Shown: positions 24,665 to 33,730, counted from the stretch's first letter. The stretch: 64,000 bases of DNA from JAWLHJ01 sp039587535 (GCA_039587535.1 JBDHIF010000002.1:124001-188000), one strand, 5' to 3'. Notes: a model not told the origin generated them from the sequence alone. Numbers and translations are program-made.

Positions 24665-25872
24665 CCTCAGATATGAAGTTCGACACTGTCGAGGAAGCTC
24701 TCGAGGAGATCCGTCGTGGCCACATGGTGATCGTGGCGGACGACGAGGCGCGCGAGAACGAAGGCGACCTGGTCATGGCCGCCGCGGCCGTGACCCCTGA
24801 GCATGTCAACTTCATGGCGAAGCACGGTCGGGGTCTCATCTGCGTGACGCTCACCGAGGCGCGCGCGGACGAGCTGGAGCTTCCCTTGATGACCGACCGC
24901 AATACCGATCCGCAGGGCACGGCCTTCACGATCTCCGTGGACGCCCACGTGAAGTTCGGCGTGACCACCGGGATTAGCGCCCATGACCGGGCGAAGACCA
25001 TCGAGGTGCTCACCGATCCGGAATCCAAGCCCGGGGATCTCAGGCGCCCTGGGCACATCTTCCCGTTGCGTGCCAAATCCGGAGGAGTTCTACGCCGTGT
25101 CGGGCAGACGGAGGCGGCCGTGGACCTCGCCGAGCTGGCAGGGTACCCTCCCGTGGGCGTCATCTGCGAGATCCTGAACACCGATGGGACGATGGCCCGG
25201 AGACCGGAGCTCCATTCTTTCGCGGAGCAGCACGGCCTGAAGTTCATCACGGTCGCCCAACTGGTCGCGTATCGGCTGACGAAGACCAGGCTGGTGACGC
25301 GCGTTACCGAGGCCGAGCTGCCCACCCGTCACGGGAGCTTCAGGGTCGTTGCCTACCGGAGTGTCCTGGACGGCGGAGAGCACGTGGCTATCGTGCGGGG
25401 CGATCTCGCCGGGAAGTCCGATGTGCTGGTTCGCATGCACTCCGAATGCCTGACCGGTGACGTATTCGGCTCGCTCCGGTGCGACTGCGGCGAGCAGCTG
25501 GAGGCGGCCCTCGAGCGCATCGCCGAGGAAGGGCAAGGTGCCGTGGTCTACCTCAGACAGGAAGGGCGTGGGATCGGGCTGGGGAACAAGCTCAAGGCTT
25601 ATCATCTGCAGGACACGGGACTCGATACGGTTGAGGCCAACGAGCAGCTGGGGTTCAAGCCGGACCTCCGTGACTATGGCATCGGTGCCCAGATCTTGCT
25701 GGACCTGGGCATCCGGTCCCTTCGGCTGCTCACCAACAACCCCAGAAAGATCGTCGGGCTCGACGGCTACGATCTCGAGATCAGTGGTCGTGAGCCGCTT
25801 CGAGTGGAGCCGGGCGAGCACAACGTTCGATACCTCGAGACCAAGCGTTCCAAGCTGGGACATCTGTTATGA
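24661..25872 (+). CDS. ribBA: Bifunctional DHBP synthase / GTP cyclohydrolase II
   Basis: A 403-residue fusion. The N-terminal half (about 1-205) is 3,4-dihydroxy-2-butanone-4-phosphate synthase with VADDEARENEGDLVMAA and GHIFPLRAKSGGVL. The C-terminal half (about 210-403) is GTP cyclohydrolase II with zinc ligands C263, C274 and C276, YLRQEGRGIGL and LLTNNPRKIVGL. It thus supplies both precursors of lumazine. Active-site residues of both halves appear intact. It overlaps ribE and ribH by 4 bp each. Confidence 0.96.
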   Translation: MTSDMKFDTVEEALEEIRRGHMVIVADDEARENEGDLVMAAAAVTPEHVNFMAKHGRGLICVTLTEARADELELPLMTDRNTDPQGTAFTISVDAHVKFGVTTGISAHDRAKTIEVLTDPESKPGDLRRPGHIFPLRAKSGGVLRRVGQTEAAVDLAELAGYPPVGVICEILNTDGTMARRPELHSFAEQHGLKFITVAQLVAYRLTKTRLVTRVTEAELPTRHGSFRVVAYRSVLDGGEHVAIVRGDLAGKSDVLVRMHSECLTGDVFGSLRCDCGEQLEAALERIAEEGQGAVVYLRQEGRGIGLGNKLKAYHLQDTGLDTVEANEQLGFKPDLRDYGIGAQILLDLGIRSLRLLTNNPRKIVGLDGYDLEISGREPLRVEPGEHNVRYLETKRSKLGHLL

Positions 25873-26360
25873 GCTCCACCGGATCTCCCGTCGACGCCTA
25901 CCGCGGAGGCCTGAGCGCCGCCGGTATCCGGGTAGCCGTCGTCGCCGCGCGGTTCAATCAGGACATTACCGATCGCCTGTTGGAAGGCGCCCGGGGCGCG
26001 CTGAAGGAGTACATGGTCGCCGACTCGGACGTTGAGGTGTTCAGGGTTCCGGGAGCCTGGGAGCTGCCGCAGACCGCCGCCCGGGTGGTCGCCACCGGGA
26101 GGTTCGATGCCGTTGTGACGCTCGGATGTGTCATCCGGGGCGAGACACCACACTTCGACTACGTCTGCTCCCATGCCTCTATCGGGCTGGGTCGAGTGGC
26201 GACGGAGTCCAGGATTCCAGTGGTCTTCGGGGTGCTCACCACCGACGACATGCAGCAGGCGCTCGCGAGGGCCCAGGAGGGGGCGGACAACAAGGGGTTC
26301 GAGGCCGCCACGACCGCGGTCGAGATGGTGACCGTATTCCGCCAGGTGGATGCCGGATGA
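25869..26360 (+). CDS. ribH: 6,7-dimethyl-8-ribityllumazine synthase
   Basis: The 163-residue protein shows the lumazine synthase patterns VAVVAARFNQDITDRLLEGA, VPGAWELPQTA, TLGCVIRGETPHFDYV with the catalytic histidine, and PVVFGVLTTDDMQQALARA. It condenses the RibD and RibB products to lumazine, usually in an icosahedral or pentameric shell. Its stop overlaps nusB (ATGA), the widespread ribH-nusB pairing. Confidence 0.96.
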   Translation: MSSTGSPVDAYRGGLSAAGIRVAVVAARFNQDITDRLLEGARGALKEYMVADSDVEVFRVPGAWELPQTAARVVATGRFDAVVTLGCVIRGETPHFDYVCSHASIGLGRVATESRIPVVFGVLTTDDMQQALARAQEGADNKGFEAATTAVEMVTVFRQVDAG

Positions 26361-26806
26361 GCGGGACCGTGGGCATGGATCGCCGGGAGCGTATCGACCG
26401 AAGCCGGGCTCGGGCGTGGGCACTCCAGATCCACTACCGGTGGGAAAGCGGCGGGGCTGAGGGACGACTTCGAGACGCCCTGGTGGAGACCATGACGACG
26501 CGTCGCATCGCGCACCGCAGGGTGCCCTATGTCCGCAGGCTCCTGAGCGTGTTGGACGACCATGGACCCGAGATCGACGAGGCTCTCCGGAAGGCGCTCC
26601 AGAACTGGCGCCTCGAGCGACTCGCCGCCATCGATCGCGCAGTGCTTCGTATCGGGGGTGCCGAGCTCCTCTACGGGGAAGACGTTCCGCCTAAGGTCGC
26701 CATCCAGGAGGCCATCCGTCTGGCGGAGGCATATGGCGGCCAGGAATCTCCGCGGTTCGTCAACGGAGTCATGGACGCGCTCTACAAACAGCTCGACGGC
26801 AGGTGA
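26357..26806 (+). CDS. nusB: Transcription antitermination factor NusB
   Basis: A 149-residue all-helical protein whose C-terminal part has the NusB signature RLERLAAIDRAVLRIGGAELLY, VPPKVAIQEAIRLAEAYGGQESPRFVNGVMD. NusB with NusE/S10 binds boxA RNA for antitermination of rRNA operons. The frame is open upstream inside ribH, but the protein family begins at the ATG overlapping the ribH stop. Overlaps the following glycosyltransferase by GTGA. Confidence 0.94.
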   Translation: MSGTVGMDRRERIDRSRARAWALQIHYRWESGGAEGRLRDALVETMTTRRIAHRRVPYVRRLLSVLDDHGPEIDEALRKALQNWRLERLAAIDRAVLRIGGAELLYGEDVPPKVAIQEAIRLAEAYGGQESPRFVNGVMDALYKQLDGR

Positions 26807-27948
26807 GCCAGCGCCTGGGGCGCCCGTTGCGCATCCTGGTCGTGAACTGGCTGGATCGCGAGAACCCGCGAAGCGGTGGGGCGGAGACGCACCTCCACCA
26901 GGTCTTCGGCCGGCTTGCGAGGTGGGGCCACGCCGTGACCGCGCTGGTATCGGGCTTCCCGGGAGCCGAGCCGCGTGCCGCCCTTGACGGTATGGACGTG
27001 CACAGGACCGGCGGGCGCCACACCTTTTCTTTGGTGGCGCCCAGGTATTTCCGCAGAGTCCTGTCGGGAGAGGATTACGACGTCGTTGTCGAGGACCTCA
27101 ACAAAGTGCCCCTCTTCACGCCGCGTTGGACGGCTGGACCCATCGTTCTCCTGGTCCACCATCTCTTCGGGCGGACGGCTTTTCAGGCGGCGTCTCCGCC
27201 GGTGGCCCTCGCCACCGTACTCCTGGAGCGGCTGATTCCTCGCGTCTACGGATCCGTGCCGATCGTGGCCGTTTCCGAGAGCACGCGGGAGGACATGGCC
27301 CTCCGTGGGGTTGATCCGGGGCACATCAGCGTGATCCCCAACGGGATCGACACAGCGGGCCTCTCGCCCGACCCCGACGGTGCCCGCGAAGCGAATCCGA
27401 CGCTGCTCTTCATCGGACGCCTGAATCGTTACAAGCGCCTGGATCTGGTGCTCGAGGCTCTGGCGATTCTCGGGCGCCGGGGATTGAGACCTCGGCTTTG
27501 GGTGGCCGGCCGCGGGCCAGAGGCGGATCGTTGGGGGCGGCTGGTCCGAGCTTTGGGACTGGGCGAGCAGGTCGAATTTCTGGGCTTCGTGAGCGAGGAG
27601 GAGAAGCTGCGCCTTCTGAGACGCAGCTGGATCCATGTGCTGACCTCGAGCAAGGAGGGCTGGGGCATTTCGAATCTCGAGGCGGCAGCCTGTGGCACCC
27701 CCACCATTGCCAGCGACGCACCGGGACTGCGAGAGTCCGTCGTGCATGGTGAGACTGGGCTCCTCGTACCCCACGAGAACGTGGCTGCGCTCGCCGACGC
27801 CATCGACCGGCTACTATCGGATGAAGAGACGCGGGGAGCGATGGGACGCGCTGGTCGTCGCTTCGCCCAACAGTACTCATGGGATGCCGCTGCCGAGCGC
27901 ACGGAACGGTTGCTCCATCGGGTGGTCGCTCGACACGGCCTCGGCTAG
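26803..27948 (+). CDS. Family 4 (GT-B) glycosyltransferase
   Basis: A 381-residue GT-B glycosyltransferase. The N-terminal domain has RILVVNWLDRENPRSGGAETHL; the C-terminal donor-binding domain has LLFIGRLNRYKRLDLVLEA and the retaining GT4 signature EGWGISNLEAAACGTPTIAS. It probably transfers a nucleotide-activated sugar to a cell-envelope glycan or lipid in the cytoplasm. Donor and acceptor are unknown. The GTG start overlaps nusB, so it is co-transcribed with housekeeping genes rather than with a polysaccharide cluster. Confidence 0.9.
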   Translation: MSQRLGRPLRILVVNWLDRENPRSGGAETHLHQVFGRLARWGHAVTALVSGFPGAEPRAALDGMDVHRTGGRHTFSLVAPRYFRRVLSGEDYDVVVEDLNKVPLFTPRWTAGPIVLLVHHLFGRTAFQAASPPVALATVLLERLIPRVYGSVPIVAVSESTREDMALRGVDPGHISVIPNGIDTAGLSPDPDGAREANPTLLFIGRLNRYKRLDLVLEALAILGRRGLRPRLWVAGRGPEADRWGRLVRALGLGEQVEFLGFVSEEEKLRLLRRSWIHVLTSSKEGWGISNLEAAACGTPTIASDAPGLRESVVHGETGLLVPHENVAALADAIDRLLSDEETRGAMGRAGRRFAQQYSWDAAAERTERLLHRVVARHGLG

Positions 27949-28001
27949 CTTTGGAGAGTAGAAGTAGTCACCGAACCATGTCGTCTGATTGAGGAGATCC
28001 T

Positions 28002-28328
28002 TTGAGAATTCAGATCAGCGCGCGCCACTGCGATGTGCCCGAAGACGTGCTGAGCCGCGCCCGCGAACAGGTGGCGGCACTGGACAAGTTCGACCCCCGC
28101 GCCACATGGGCCGAGATCGTCTTCGAGGAAGAGAAGCAGAACCGTAAGGTCGAGATCATTGTCCATTCCGACGGATCCGCCCTGGTCGTCGGTGCCGGCG
28201 AGGCGACGGAATTCTGGGGAGCGGTGGACAAGGCGGTGGACCGCGTTGGCCGGCAGCTTCGCGAGCAGCGGAAGCGGAACCGGGAACACCAGGCGCCTCC
28301 CCTCCAGGAACGGCTCGCAGGGGACTGA
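28002..28328 (+). CDS. hpf: Ribosome hibernation-promoting factor, short form
   Basis: The 108-residue protein matches the HPF/RaiA family: MRIQISARHCDVPEDVLSRA, then DPRATWAEIVFEEEKQNRKVEI and AVDKAVDRVGRQLREQRKR. It binds the 30S decoding region to make inactive ribosomes in slow growth. It is the short form without the C-terminal dimerisation domain. The start is TTG, supported by GAGGAG 6 bp upstream. It sits 6 bp before hprK, a position often seen beside PTS regulatory genes. Confidence 0.93.
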   Translation: MRIQISARHCDVPEDVLSRAREQVAALDKFDPRATWAEIVFEEEKQNRKVEIIVHSDGSALVVGAGEATEFWGAVDKAVDRVGRQLREQRKRNREHQAPPLQERLAGD

Positions 28329-28334
28329 CCCGCC

Positions 28335-29303
28335 GTGAGCGTGGCCCCCGCCGCCCCCCAGGAACCGAAGCGGATCTCGGTACAGGAGATCGTCGAGGTC
28401 AAGCGTGAAGCCCTCGGGCTGGAGGTGATGAACGAGGGCGTCGGGCTCGAGGGTACCACGGACGATTCGGACATCACCTCGCCGGGCCTGGCGCTCGCCG
28501 GGCACATCTCGCGGGTGCCCGATGGACGGCTGTGGGTTTTCGGCGAGACCGAGATGACCTACATGTCCTCGTTGGACGAGTCGGCCGCGCGGGAAAGACT
28601 GCGAGCGTTCTTTGCCTCTGAGATCCCGGCCGTGTTCGTCACGAAGGGGCAGGAGATCCCGAGTTACTTCCTCGAGATCGCGACAGAGCGGAAGATCCCC
28701 GTGCTCCGCTCTCCGGCGTCGACCAGGAGCTTCTACCGTCGCATCAAGCCATTCCTCGAGATGTCGCTCGCGCCGACCGCGGCTCTCCACGGGTCATTGG
28801 CGGACGTCTACGGCGTGGGTCTTCTGTTCGTCGGGGAGAGTGGCGTGGGGAAGAGCGAGTGTGTCCTCGATTTGGTCGAGCGAGGCCACCGCGTCGTCGC
28901 GGACGATCTCGTCATGGTCCGACGGACGGGAAACGACGTGCTCATGGGCCAAGGGCACGAGTTGCAGCGCCACCACATGGAGATCCGTGGCGTGGGGATC
29001 ATCGACATCTCCGCGCTCTTCGGCGTCACGGCCATCAGGCAGCAGAAGCGCATCGAGGTGGTTGTTCACCTCGAGATGTGGGATCATGAGAGCCACTATG
29101 CACGAACGGGACTCGACAAGGAAACGCACGAGATTCTGGGCGTGGCCATTCCCAAGGTCACGGTTCCCCTGAACCCCGGTAAGAACATCACGGTCATCTC
29201 CGAGGTCGTGGCCATGAACCATCTCCTGACCTATTCGGGCATCGACTCGGCCGACTCGTTCGACAAGCGCCTCCGGCAGTACCTGGAGCAGGACTATGAG
29301 TGA
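28335..29303 (+). CDS. hprK: HPr kinase/phosphorylase
   Basis: The 322-residue protein has the HprK N-terminal domain and a C-terminal kinase domain with the P-loop GESGVGKS (167-174), the upstream LHGS histidine (152), HRVVADDLV and the signature MEIRGVGIIDISALFG. HprK phosphorylates and dephosphorylates a serine in HPr according to metabolic state. The HPr encoded downstream has the target serine (S51), so the pair should be functional. GTG start, 6 bp after hpf; it overlaps the EIIA gene. Confidence 0.95.
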   Translation: MSVAPAAPQEPKRISVQEIVEVKREALGLEVMNEGVGLEGTTDDSDITSPGLALAGHISRVPDGRLWVFGETEMTYMSSLDESAARERLRAFFASEIPAVFVTKGQEIPSYFLEIATERKIPVLRSPASTRSFYRRIKPFLEMSLAPTAALHGSLADVYGVGLLFVGESGVGKSECVLDLVERGHRVVADDLVMVRRTGNDVLMGQGHELQRHHMEIRGVGIIDISALFGVTAIRQQKRIEVVVHLEMWDHESHYARTGLDKETHEILGVAIPKVTVPLNPGKNITVISEVVAMNHLLTYSGIDSADSFDKRLRQYLEQDYE

Positions 29304-29703
29304 CACGGGGAGCCACCTGGGCGTGGTCATCGCGCATGGGAGCATGGCTGCCGGATTGGTGGACGCCGTGCGCTCGATCGCGGGGTCGCGCGCGGACTCG
29401 CTGGTGCCCATCTCCAATGAAGGGAAATCCCCGGAGGATCTGAATGAGGCGATCGAGGCGGCTGTTGGATCCGCGTCCGCCATCGTCTTCGTGGACCTTC
29501 AGGCGGGGAGCTGCTGTATGGCCGCCATGGCCTCATGCCGCGCGTGCTCCGATCGTGTGGTCATCACCGGAGTGAATCTGCCCATGCTCCTGGACTTCGC
29601 GTTCAGCCGGGAGCTCCCGTTCGAAGAGCTTGTGACGCGGTTGGTGGATCGGGCTCGCGAGGGGATTCGACCGGTCCGCGTGGACGCCTCCGGGACGAGC
29701 TGA
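29296..29703 (+). CDS. PTS mannose-family EIIA component
   Basis: A 135-residue EIIA(Man)-type protein with the active-site histidine H14 in LGVVIAHGSMAAGLVDAV and the later IVFVDLQAGS segment. It takes phosphate from HPr and gives it to EIIB. Unusual is a cysteine cluster right after DLQAGS (C73, C74, C81, C84), where family members usually have small, non-cysteine residues. Overlaps hprK by 8 bp. The role may be sugar uptake or regulation. Confidence 0.9.
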   Translation: MSDTGSHLGVVIAHGSMAAGLVDAVRSIAGSRADSLVPISNEGKSPEDLNEAIEAAVGSASAIVFVDLQAGSCCMAAMASCRACSDRVVITGVNLPMLLDFAFSRELPFEELVTRLVDRAREGIRPVRVDASGTS

Positions 29704-29710
29704 CGCACCA

Positions 29711-30211
29711 GTGCCTATCGTTCTCTTTCGGGTTGACGAGCGACTCATCCACGGCCAGGTCGTCATCGGATGGGGGCATGAGCTGCGTCCCGAGCGCTAT
29801 GTCGTGGTGGATGACGCGCTCGCGGAGAGCCCCTGGGAGCAGGAGCTCTACCGGCTGGGCGCGGGGAGTGCGGAGGTCGTGTTCGAGTCCGCGGCCGCGG
29901 CCGCGGATGCGCTGCCGTCCTATGCCAGGGATTCGTTGCGGACGATCGTCCTCACTCGGAATCTAGCCACGATGCGAATCCTTGCCGAGAGCGGCCGGAT
30001 GGAAGGGAGGACCGTCAACGTTGGCGGACTGCATCACGGGGCGGGACGGGAGCAGGTCTTGAGCTACGTGCACCTGGCTCCACACGACCTGGTGGATATG
30101 CAGGCGATCCTGTATGCTGGCGCCCGCCTTCAGGCCAGGGACCTGCCGGATGCTCCCAAGGTGAACTTGGCTGGTCAGCTGGGTCTGCACGCAGGTAGGG
30201 ACGATGCATAG
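29711..30211 (+). CDS. PTS mannose/fructose/sorbose-family EIIB component
   Basis: A 166-residue EIIB with the phosphorylated histidine H14 in FRVDERLIHGQVVIGWG, a near-invariant motif of the family, and VNVGGLHHGAGREQVLSYVHL later. It passes phosphate from EIIA to the sugar bound by EIIC/EIID. The GTG start (29711) places the motif at the standard distance from the N-terminus. Length is normal. The sugar cannot be told from sequence. Confidence 0.93.
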   Translation: MPIVLFRVDERLIHGQVVIGWGHELRPERYVVVDDALAESPWEQELYRLGAGSAEVVFESAAAAADALPSYARDSLRTIVLTRNLATMRILAESGRMEGRTVNVGGLHHGAGREQVLSYVHLAPHDLVDMQAILYAGARLQARDLPDAPKVNLAGQLGLHAGRDDA

Positions 30212-30235
30212 GCAGGCCTGTCATCGCGGGGTACG

Positions 30236-30919
30236 TTGCCGGCCGATGGAGCCGGGCCGTTGAATCTCCTATCCATGTCGGTTCTGGGCGGCCTCGTGGG
30301 TCTCGACGGCACGTCCGTGGGCCAGTTCATGGTGTCCCGTCCGCTGGTCGTGGGTACCCTGACTGGATGGCTCTCGGGAGAGCCTCTGCTGGGAGCGGCC
30401 ATCGGCGTGGTCCTCGAGATATACCTGCTGGTGTCTTTCCCCACCGGCGGATCACGATTCCCGGAAGGAGCTACGGCCACGGTCGTCGCGGTGGGGGCTG
30501 CGGGCGCCGGCGCGGGGCCTGAGGCGCTGGCCCTGGGTGTCGCCGTCGGCCTGGTCTGGGGACACGTAGGGGGCTTCTCCATCACCTGGCTACGGCGTCT
30601 GAACGCGGTTCTTGTTCCGCACGAGCGGCAGCCACCCCCGTCCGCTCGACGGCTCATGACGCTACATGTGGTGACGGTCGGCGCAGACTTTGTCCGGGGC
30701 GCTCTGGTTACGGCAGTCGGTCTTTGGGTGGGCGTGTTCGTGGTCGGCGGAATGGCGCCGATTTGGCCCCTGGACGCGGCGGCATCGGTCGGGCTCGTAC
30801 TCGTGGGCGCTTCGGTGTCGCTCGGGATCCTGCTTCGCGACTTCGGCGGTTTCAAGAACCATAGGGTACGGCTGGTCGTGGGAATCGCCCTGGGACTCCT
30901 AGGAGCCAGGTTCCTGTGA
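30236..30919 (+). CDS. PTS mannose-family EIIC permease
   Basis: A 227-residue hydrophobic protein with about 6-7 membrane segments, including LLSMSVLGGLVGLDGTSVGQ and PLVVGTLTGWLSGEPLLGAA, and the family-like LEIYLLVSFPTGG. EIIC forms the sugar channel with EIID in the inner membrane. It is shorter than the enterobacterial ManY (about 266). The TTG at 30236 is the upstream start; a more internal start near the first membrane helix is possible. It overlaps the EIID gene by GTGA. Confidence 0.85.
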   Translation: MPADGAGPLNLLSMSVLGGLVGLDGTSVGQFMVSRPLVVGTLTGWLSGEPLLGAAIGVVLEIYLLVSFPTGGSRFPEGATATVVAVGAAGAGAGPEALALGVAVGLVWGHVGGFSITWLRRLNAVLVPHERQPPPSARRLMTLHVVTVGADFVRGALVTAVGLWVGVFVVGGMAPIWPLDAAASVGLVLVGASVSLGILLRDFGGFKNHRVRLVVGIALGLLGARFL

Positions 30920-31668
30920 GTGCGAAGATCGGGACCCGCGGCTTGATGGGGACGTTCCTCAGATCGTTCCTGATCCAATCATCGTGGAACTACAGGACGA
31001 TGCTCGGGAGCGGCTTCGGGTTCGTCCTGGTGCCTGGCCTTCGTGCGCTGTTCCGTGAGCGGCGGGAGGAGCTCGACGACGCGCTGGGCCGCCATCTCGA
31101 GCACTTCAACGCCCATCCGTACATGGCCAGCGTGGCGCTCGGCGCCACCCTGCGACTCGAGTCGGAGGGTGAGGACGCCGAGACCATTCGGCGCTTCAAG
31201 ACTGCGGTTCGGGGGCCGCTTGGTGGTCTGGGTGACGCCCTGGTGTGGGCGACGTGGTTGCCTGTCGTGTCCATGCTCGCCGTGGCGGGCTACTGGTTGG
31301 GCGCCCCCGGTTGGGCGGCGGCGACCGGCTTTTTGATCTTGTACAATATGGGGCACGTGGGTCTACGAGTGTGGGGATTCAGGACCGGCTTGGAAGCCGG
31401 TCGCGCGGTGGGCGGCCGTCTGGCGGCGGCCCAACTCTCCCTCTGGACCGACCGACTACGTTCGTCGGGGGTGTTGGTCCTCGGAGTTCTCGTCGGGGCT
31501 CTGCTCGGAGGGGCGGGTGGTCTGGGCGATGCCGGAATTCTTTGGACCGCCCTCGCGGCACTGGGGTTCATCCTCGGGCTCTCCGTGGGCCACCAGGTGT
31601 GGAGACCCGCGGCGGTATTGGCCGTCGCCGCGATCGCCATCCTCGCCACCTGGGGCACGTTGCGATGA
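30916..31668 (+). CDS. PTS mannose-family EIID component
   Basis: The 250-residue protein has the EIID hallmarks FLRSFLIQSSWNYRTMLGSGF, HLEHFNAHPYMASVALGATLRLE and GPLGGLGDALVW, followed by several C-terminal membrane segments. EIID partners EIIC for transport and is found only in the mannose-type PTS, which fixes the type of this system. Overlaps the HPr gene by ATGA. Confidence 0.93.
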   Translation: MSAKIGTRGLMGTFLRSFLIQSSWNYRTMLGSGFGFVLVPGLRALFRERREELDDALGRHLEHFNAHPYMASVALGATLRLESEGEDAETIRRFKTAVRGPLGGLGDALVWATWLPVVSMLAVAGYWLGAPGWAAATGFLILYNMGHVGLRVWGFRTGLEAGRAVGGRLAAAQLSLWTDRLRSSGVLVLGVLVGALLGGAGGLGDAGILWTALAALGFILGLSVGHQVWRPAAVLAVAAIAILATWGTLR

Positions 31669-31952
31669 GTGAATCGAACCGCGTCGAGCGCGATGTCGAG
31701 ATCGTCAACCGGGCGGGCATGCATGCGCGTCCGGCGGCGGAGTTCGTCAAGGTCGCTGGCCGATTCCAGTCGGATATCACGGTGGCGAAGGACGGTCTGG
31801 CCGTGAACGGGAAGAGTATCATGGGCGTGCTCATGCTCGCGGCGGCGCAGGGTAGCCGGCTACGCTTGTCCGCCGAGGGCGAGGACGCCGAAGACGCGGT
31901 GCGAGCACTAGAAGACCTGGTGAGCTCGGGCTTCGACGAGGTCGAGGCCTGA
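31665..31952 (+). CDS. ptsH: Phosphocarrier protein HPr
   Basis: A 95-residue HPr. The catalytic histidine is H20 in NRAGMHARPAAEFV (equivalent to H15), and the regulatory serine is S51 in NGKSIMGVLMLAA (equivalent to S46), the HprK target. Both phosphorylation sites are therefore present, so it can link PTS transport to HprK-dependent control. The start is the ATG overlapping the EIID stop; its stop overlaps the EI start (TGATG). Confidence 0.95.
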   Translation: MSESNRVERDVEIVNRAGMHARPAAEFVKVAGRFQSDITVAKDGLAVNGKSIMGVLMLAAAQGSRLRLSAEGEDAEDAVRALEDLVSSGFDEVEA

Positions 31953-33730
31953 TGTCGATCACGCTCGACGGATCACCGGCTTCGGAGGGGATCGGTGAAG
32001 GGGCGGTCTTCCGGCTGGATTGGGGTGTTCCGGTGGCCCCTCACGAGACCGTGCCCGAGGAAGACGTCCCTGCCGAAAGGGAGCGTTTTCACGAGGCGCT
32101 AGCCTGGGCCCGGGAGCGGCTCGAGGAGCTCCAGCGTGCCACGGAGCAGCGCCTCGGTCCCGTAGAAGCCCGGATCTTCGAGCCGCAACTCCTCATGCTC
32201 GAGGACTCGGAGCTCGTCGAGGGCACGCTCCAGTATATCAGCGAGAACCGGCTTACGGCCCAGCGTGCCTTCGAGTGGCGCATGCTCGAACTGCAGGCCA
32301 TGTGGAGCCGCACGCACAACCCGATGGTCCTGGACCGCTTGAATGATCTCGAGGACCTGATGATCCGGGTGCTGAGACGCTTGCTCGGGGACCACGACCC
32401 GTCAGAGGTGCGTTCCGACGGCGTCGGTGTTGTCGTGGTGGCACCCAACCTCACGCCCAGCCTCGTGGCGCAGCTCGACCCGGCCCTGGTCCGGGGCATC
32501 GCGACCGATCACGGTACGAGGACTGCCCATTGGGCCATTCTGGCTCGATCTCTCGGCATCCCCGCCGTGGTGGGATTGGGGAGCGTCTCCAAGCAGGCCG
32601 ACGAGGGGCAGCATGCGATTGTGGACGGGCGCATCGGGCGGGTCGTTCTGGATCCCACGGACACCGAGCGACGCCGCTTCGGCGAGCGTCAGCGGCGTCT
32701 GACGAACTGGGAAGAGGAGATGGCCGTGATCGCCTCCCTGGAATCCGTGACCACGGACGGACAGTACGTGGAGCTGAGAGCCAACCTGGACTTGCCGGCC
32801 GAGGCCGCCCAGGCCGCTGCGCACGGTGCCGTCGGGGTAGGGCTGTTCCGAACGGAGTTCCTGGTCGTGGGGCGCAGCTCCATGCCGGGGGAGGAGGAGC
32901 AGTACGAGGCCTACAAGGCGGTCGCGGAGTCATTCCCGCGCGGCGCTGTATACATCCGGACCTTCGATCTCGGCGGTGACAAGTTCCCGATGTTCCTGGA
33001 CATGCCGGCGGAGGAAAATCCGTTCCTCGGCTGGCGCGCTATCCGGGTTTGCCTGGACGAGCCGGAGCTCTTCAGAACGCAACTTCGGGCCCTCTTACGT
33101 GCCACGGCGCATGGCGATGTGCGCATGATGCTTCCGCTCGTGAACGACGTTGAGGAGGTGCGGCGCGTTCGCGCTTTCCTTGAAGAGGAGGAGGAGGTCC
33201 TCAGCAGGAGCGGAATCCCGTACAATTCGGGCTACAAGCTGGGGGTCATGATCGAGACCCCGGCGGCCGCGCTGGATGCGGTGGAGCTTGCGCGTCACTG
33301 CGACTTCTTCTCCATCGGGACCAACGACCTCGTTCAGTACACGCTCGCGGTGGACCGGACGAATACGCGCCTCAGCCCCCTCTACAATCCGTTCCACCCG
33401 GCGGTCGTGCGCCTGCTACACCAGGTAGCTCGAGTCAGCCGAGCAGCGGGAATCGAGGTAAGCGTGTGCGGGGAGCTGGCATCGAATCCGCTCGGCGCCT
33501 TCCTCTTGCTCGGGCTCGATATCACGACCCTCTCCATGTCGTGGCCCTCGCTGCCGGAGATCAAGAAGCTGATCCGGGATATCCGCATCGAGGACGCTCG
33601 CACCGCCGCGCGAAAAGCCTTGGCCGCACCAACGAGCAAGGACGTTACGGACTGCCTCGTGGCCGGGATCGGAGACTCGGCGGATCTCAAGGTCTTTCAG
33701 GGCCGTTGGAGCTTGTCGGTTCCCGATTGA
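31952..33730 (+). CDS. ptsI: PTS enzyme I, phosphoenolpyruvate-protein phosphotransferase
   Basis: The 592-residue enzyme I begins the PTS chain by taking phosphate from PEP. The phosphorylated histidine is H193 in GTRTAHWAILARSLGIPAVVG; tryptophan replaces the more common threonine after it. The PEP-binding barrel shows GVGLFRTEFLVVGR, PRGAVYIRTFDLGGDK, DFFSIGTNDLVQYTLAVDRTN and the catalytic cysteine in VSVCGELAS. Length is about 20 residues over E. coli EI. It closes the hprK-PTS gene run. Confidence 0.96.
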   Translation: MSITLDGSPASEGIGEGAVFRLDWGVPVAPHETVPEEDVPAERERFHEALAWARERLEELQRATEQRLGPVEARIFEPQLLMLEDSELVEGTLQYISENRLTAQRAFEWRMLELQAMWSRTHNPMVLDRLNDLEDLMIRVLRRLLGDHDPSEVRSDGVGVVVVAPNLTPSLVAQLDPALVRGIATDHGTRTAHWAILARSLGIPAVVGLGSVSKQADEGQHAIVDGRIGRVVLDPTDTERRRFGERQRRLTNWEEEMAVIASLESVTTDGQYVELRANLDLPAEAAQAAAHGAVGVGLFRTEFLVVGRSSMPGEEEQYEAYKAVAESFPRGAVYIRTFDLGGDKFPMFLDMPAEENPFLGWRAIRVCLDEPELFRTQLRALLRATAHGDVRMMLPLVNDVEEVRRVRAFLEEEEEVLSRSGIPYNSGYKLGVMIETPAAALDAVELARHCDFFSIGTNDLVQYTLAVDRTNTRLSPLYNPFHPAVVRLLHQVARVSRAAGIEVSVCGELASNPLGAFLLLGLDITTLSMSWPSLPEIKKLIRDIRIEDARTAARKALAAPTSKDVTDCLVAGIGDSADLKVFQGRWSLSVPD

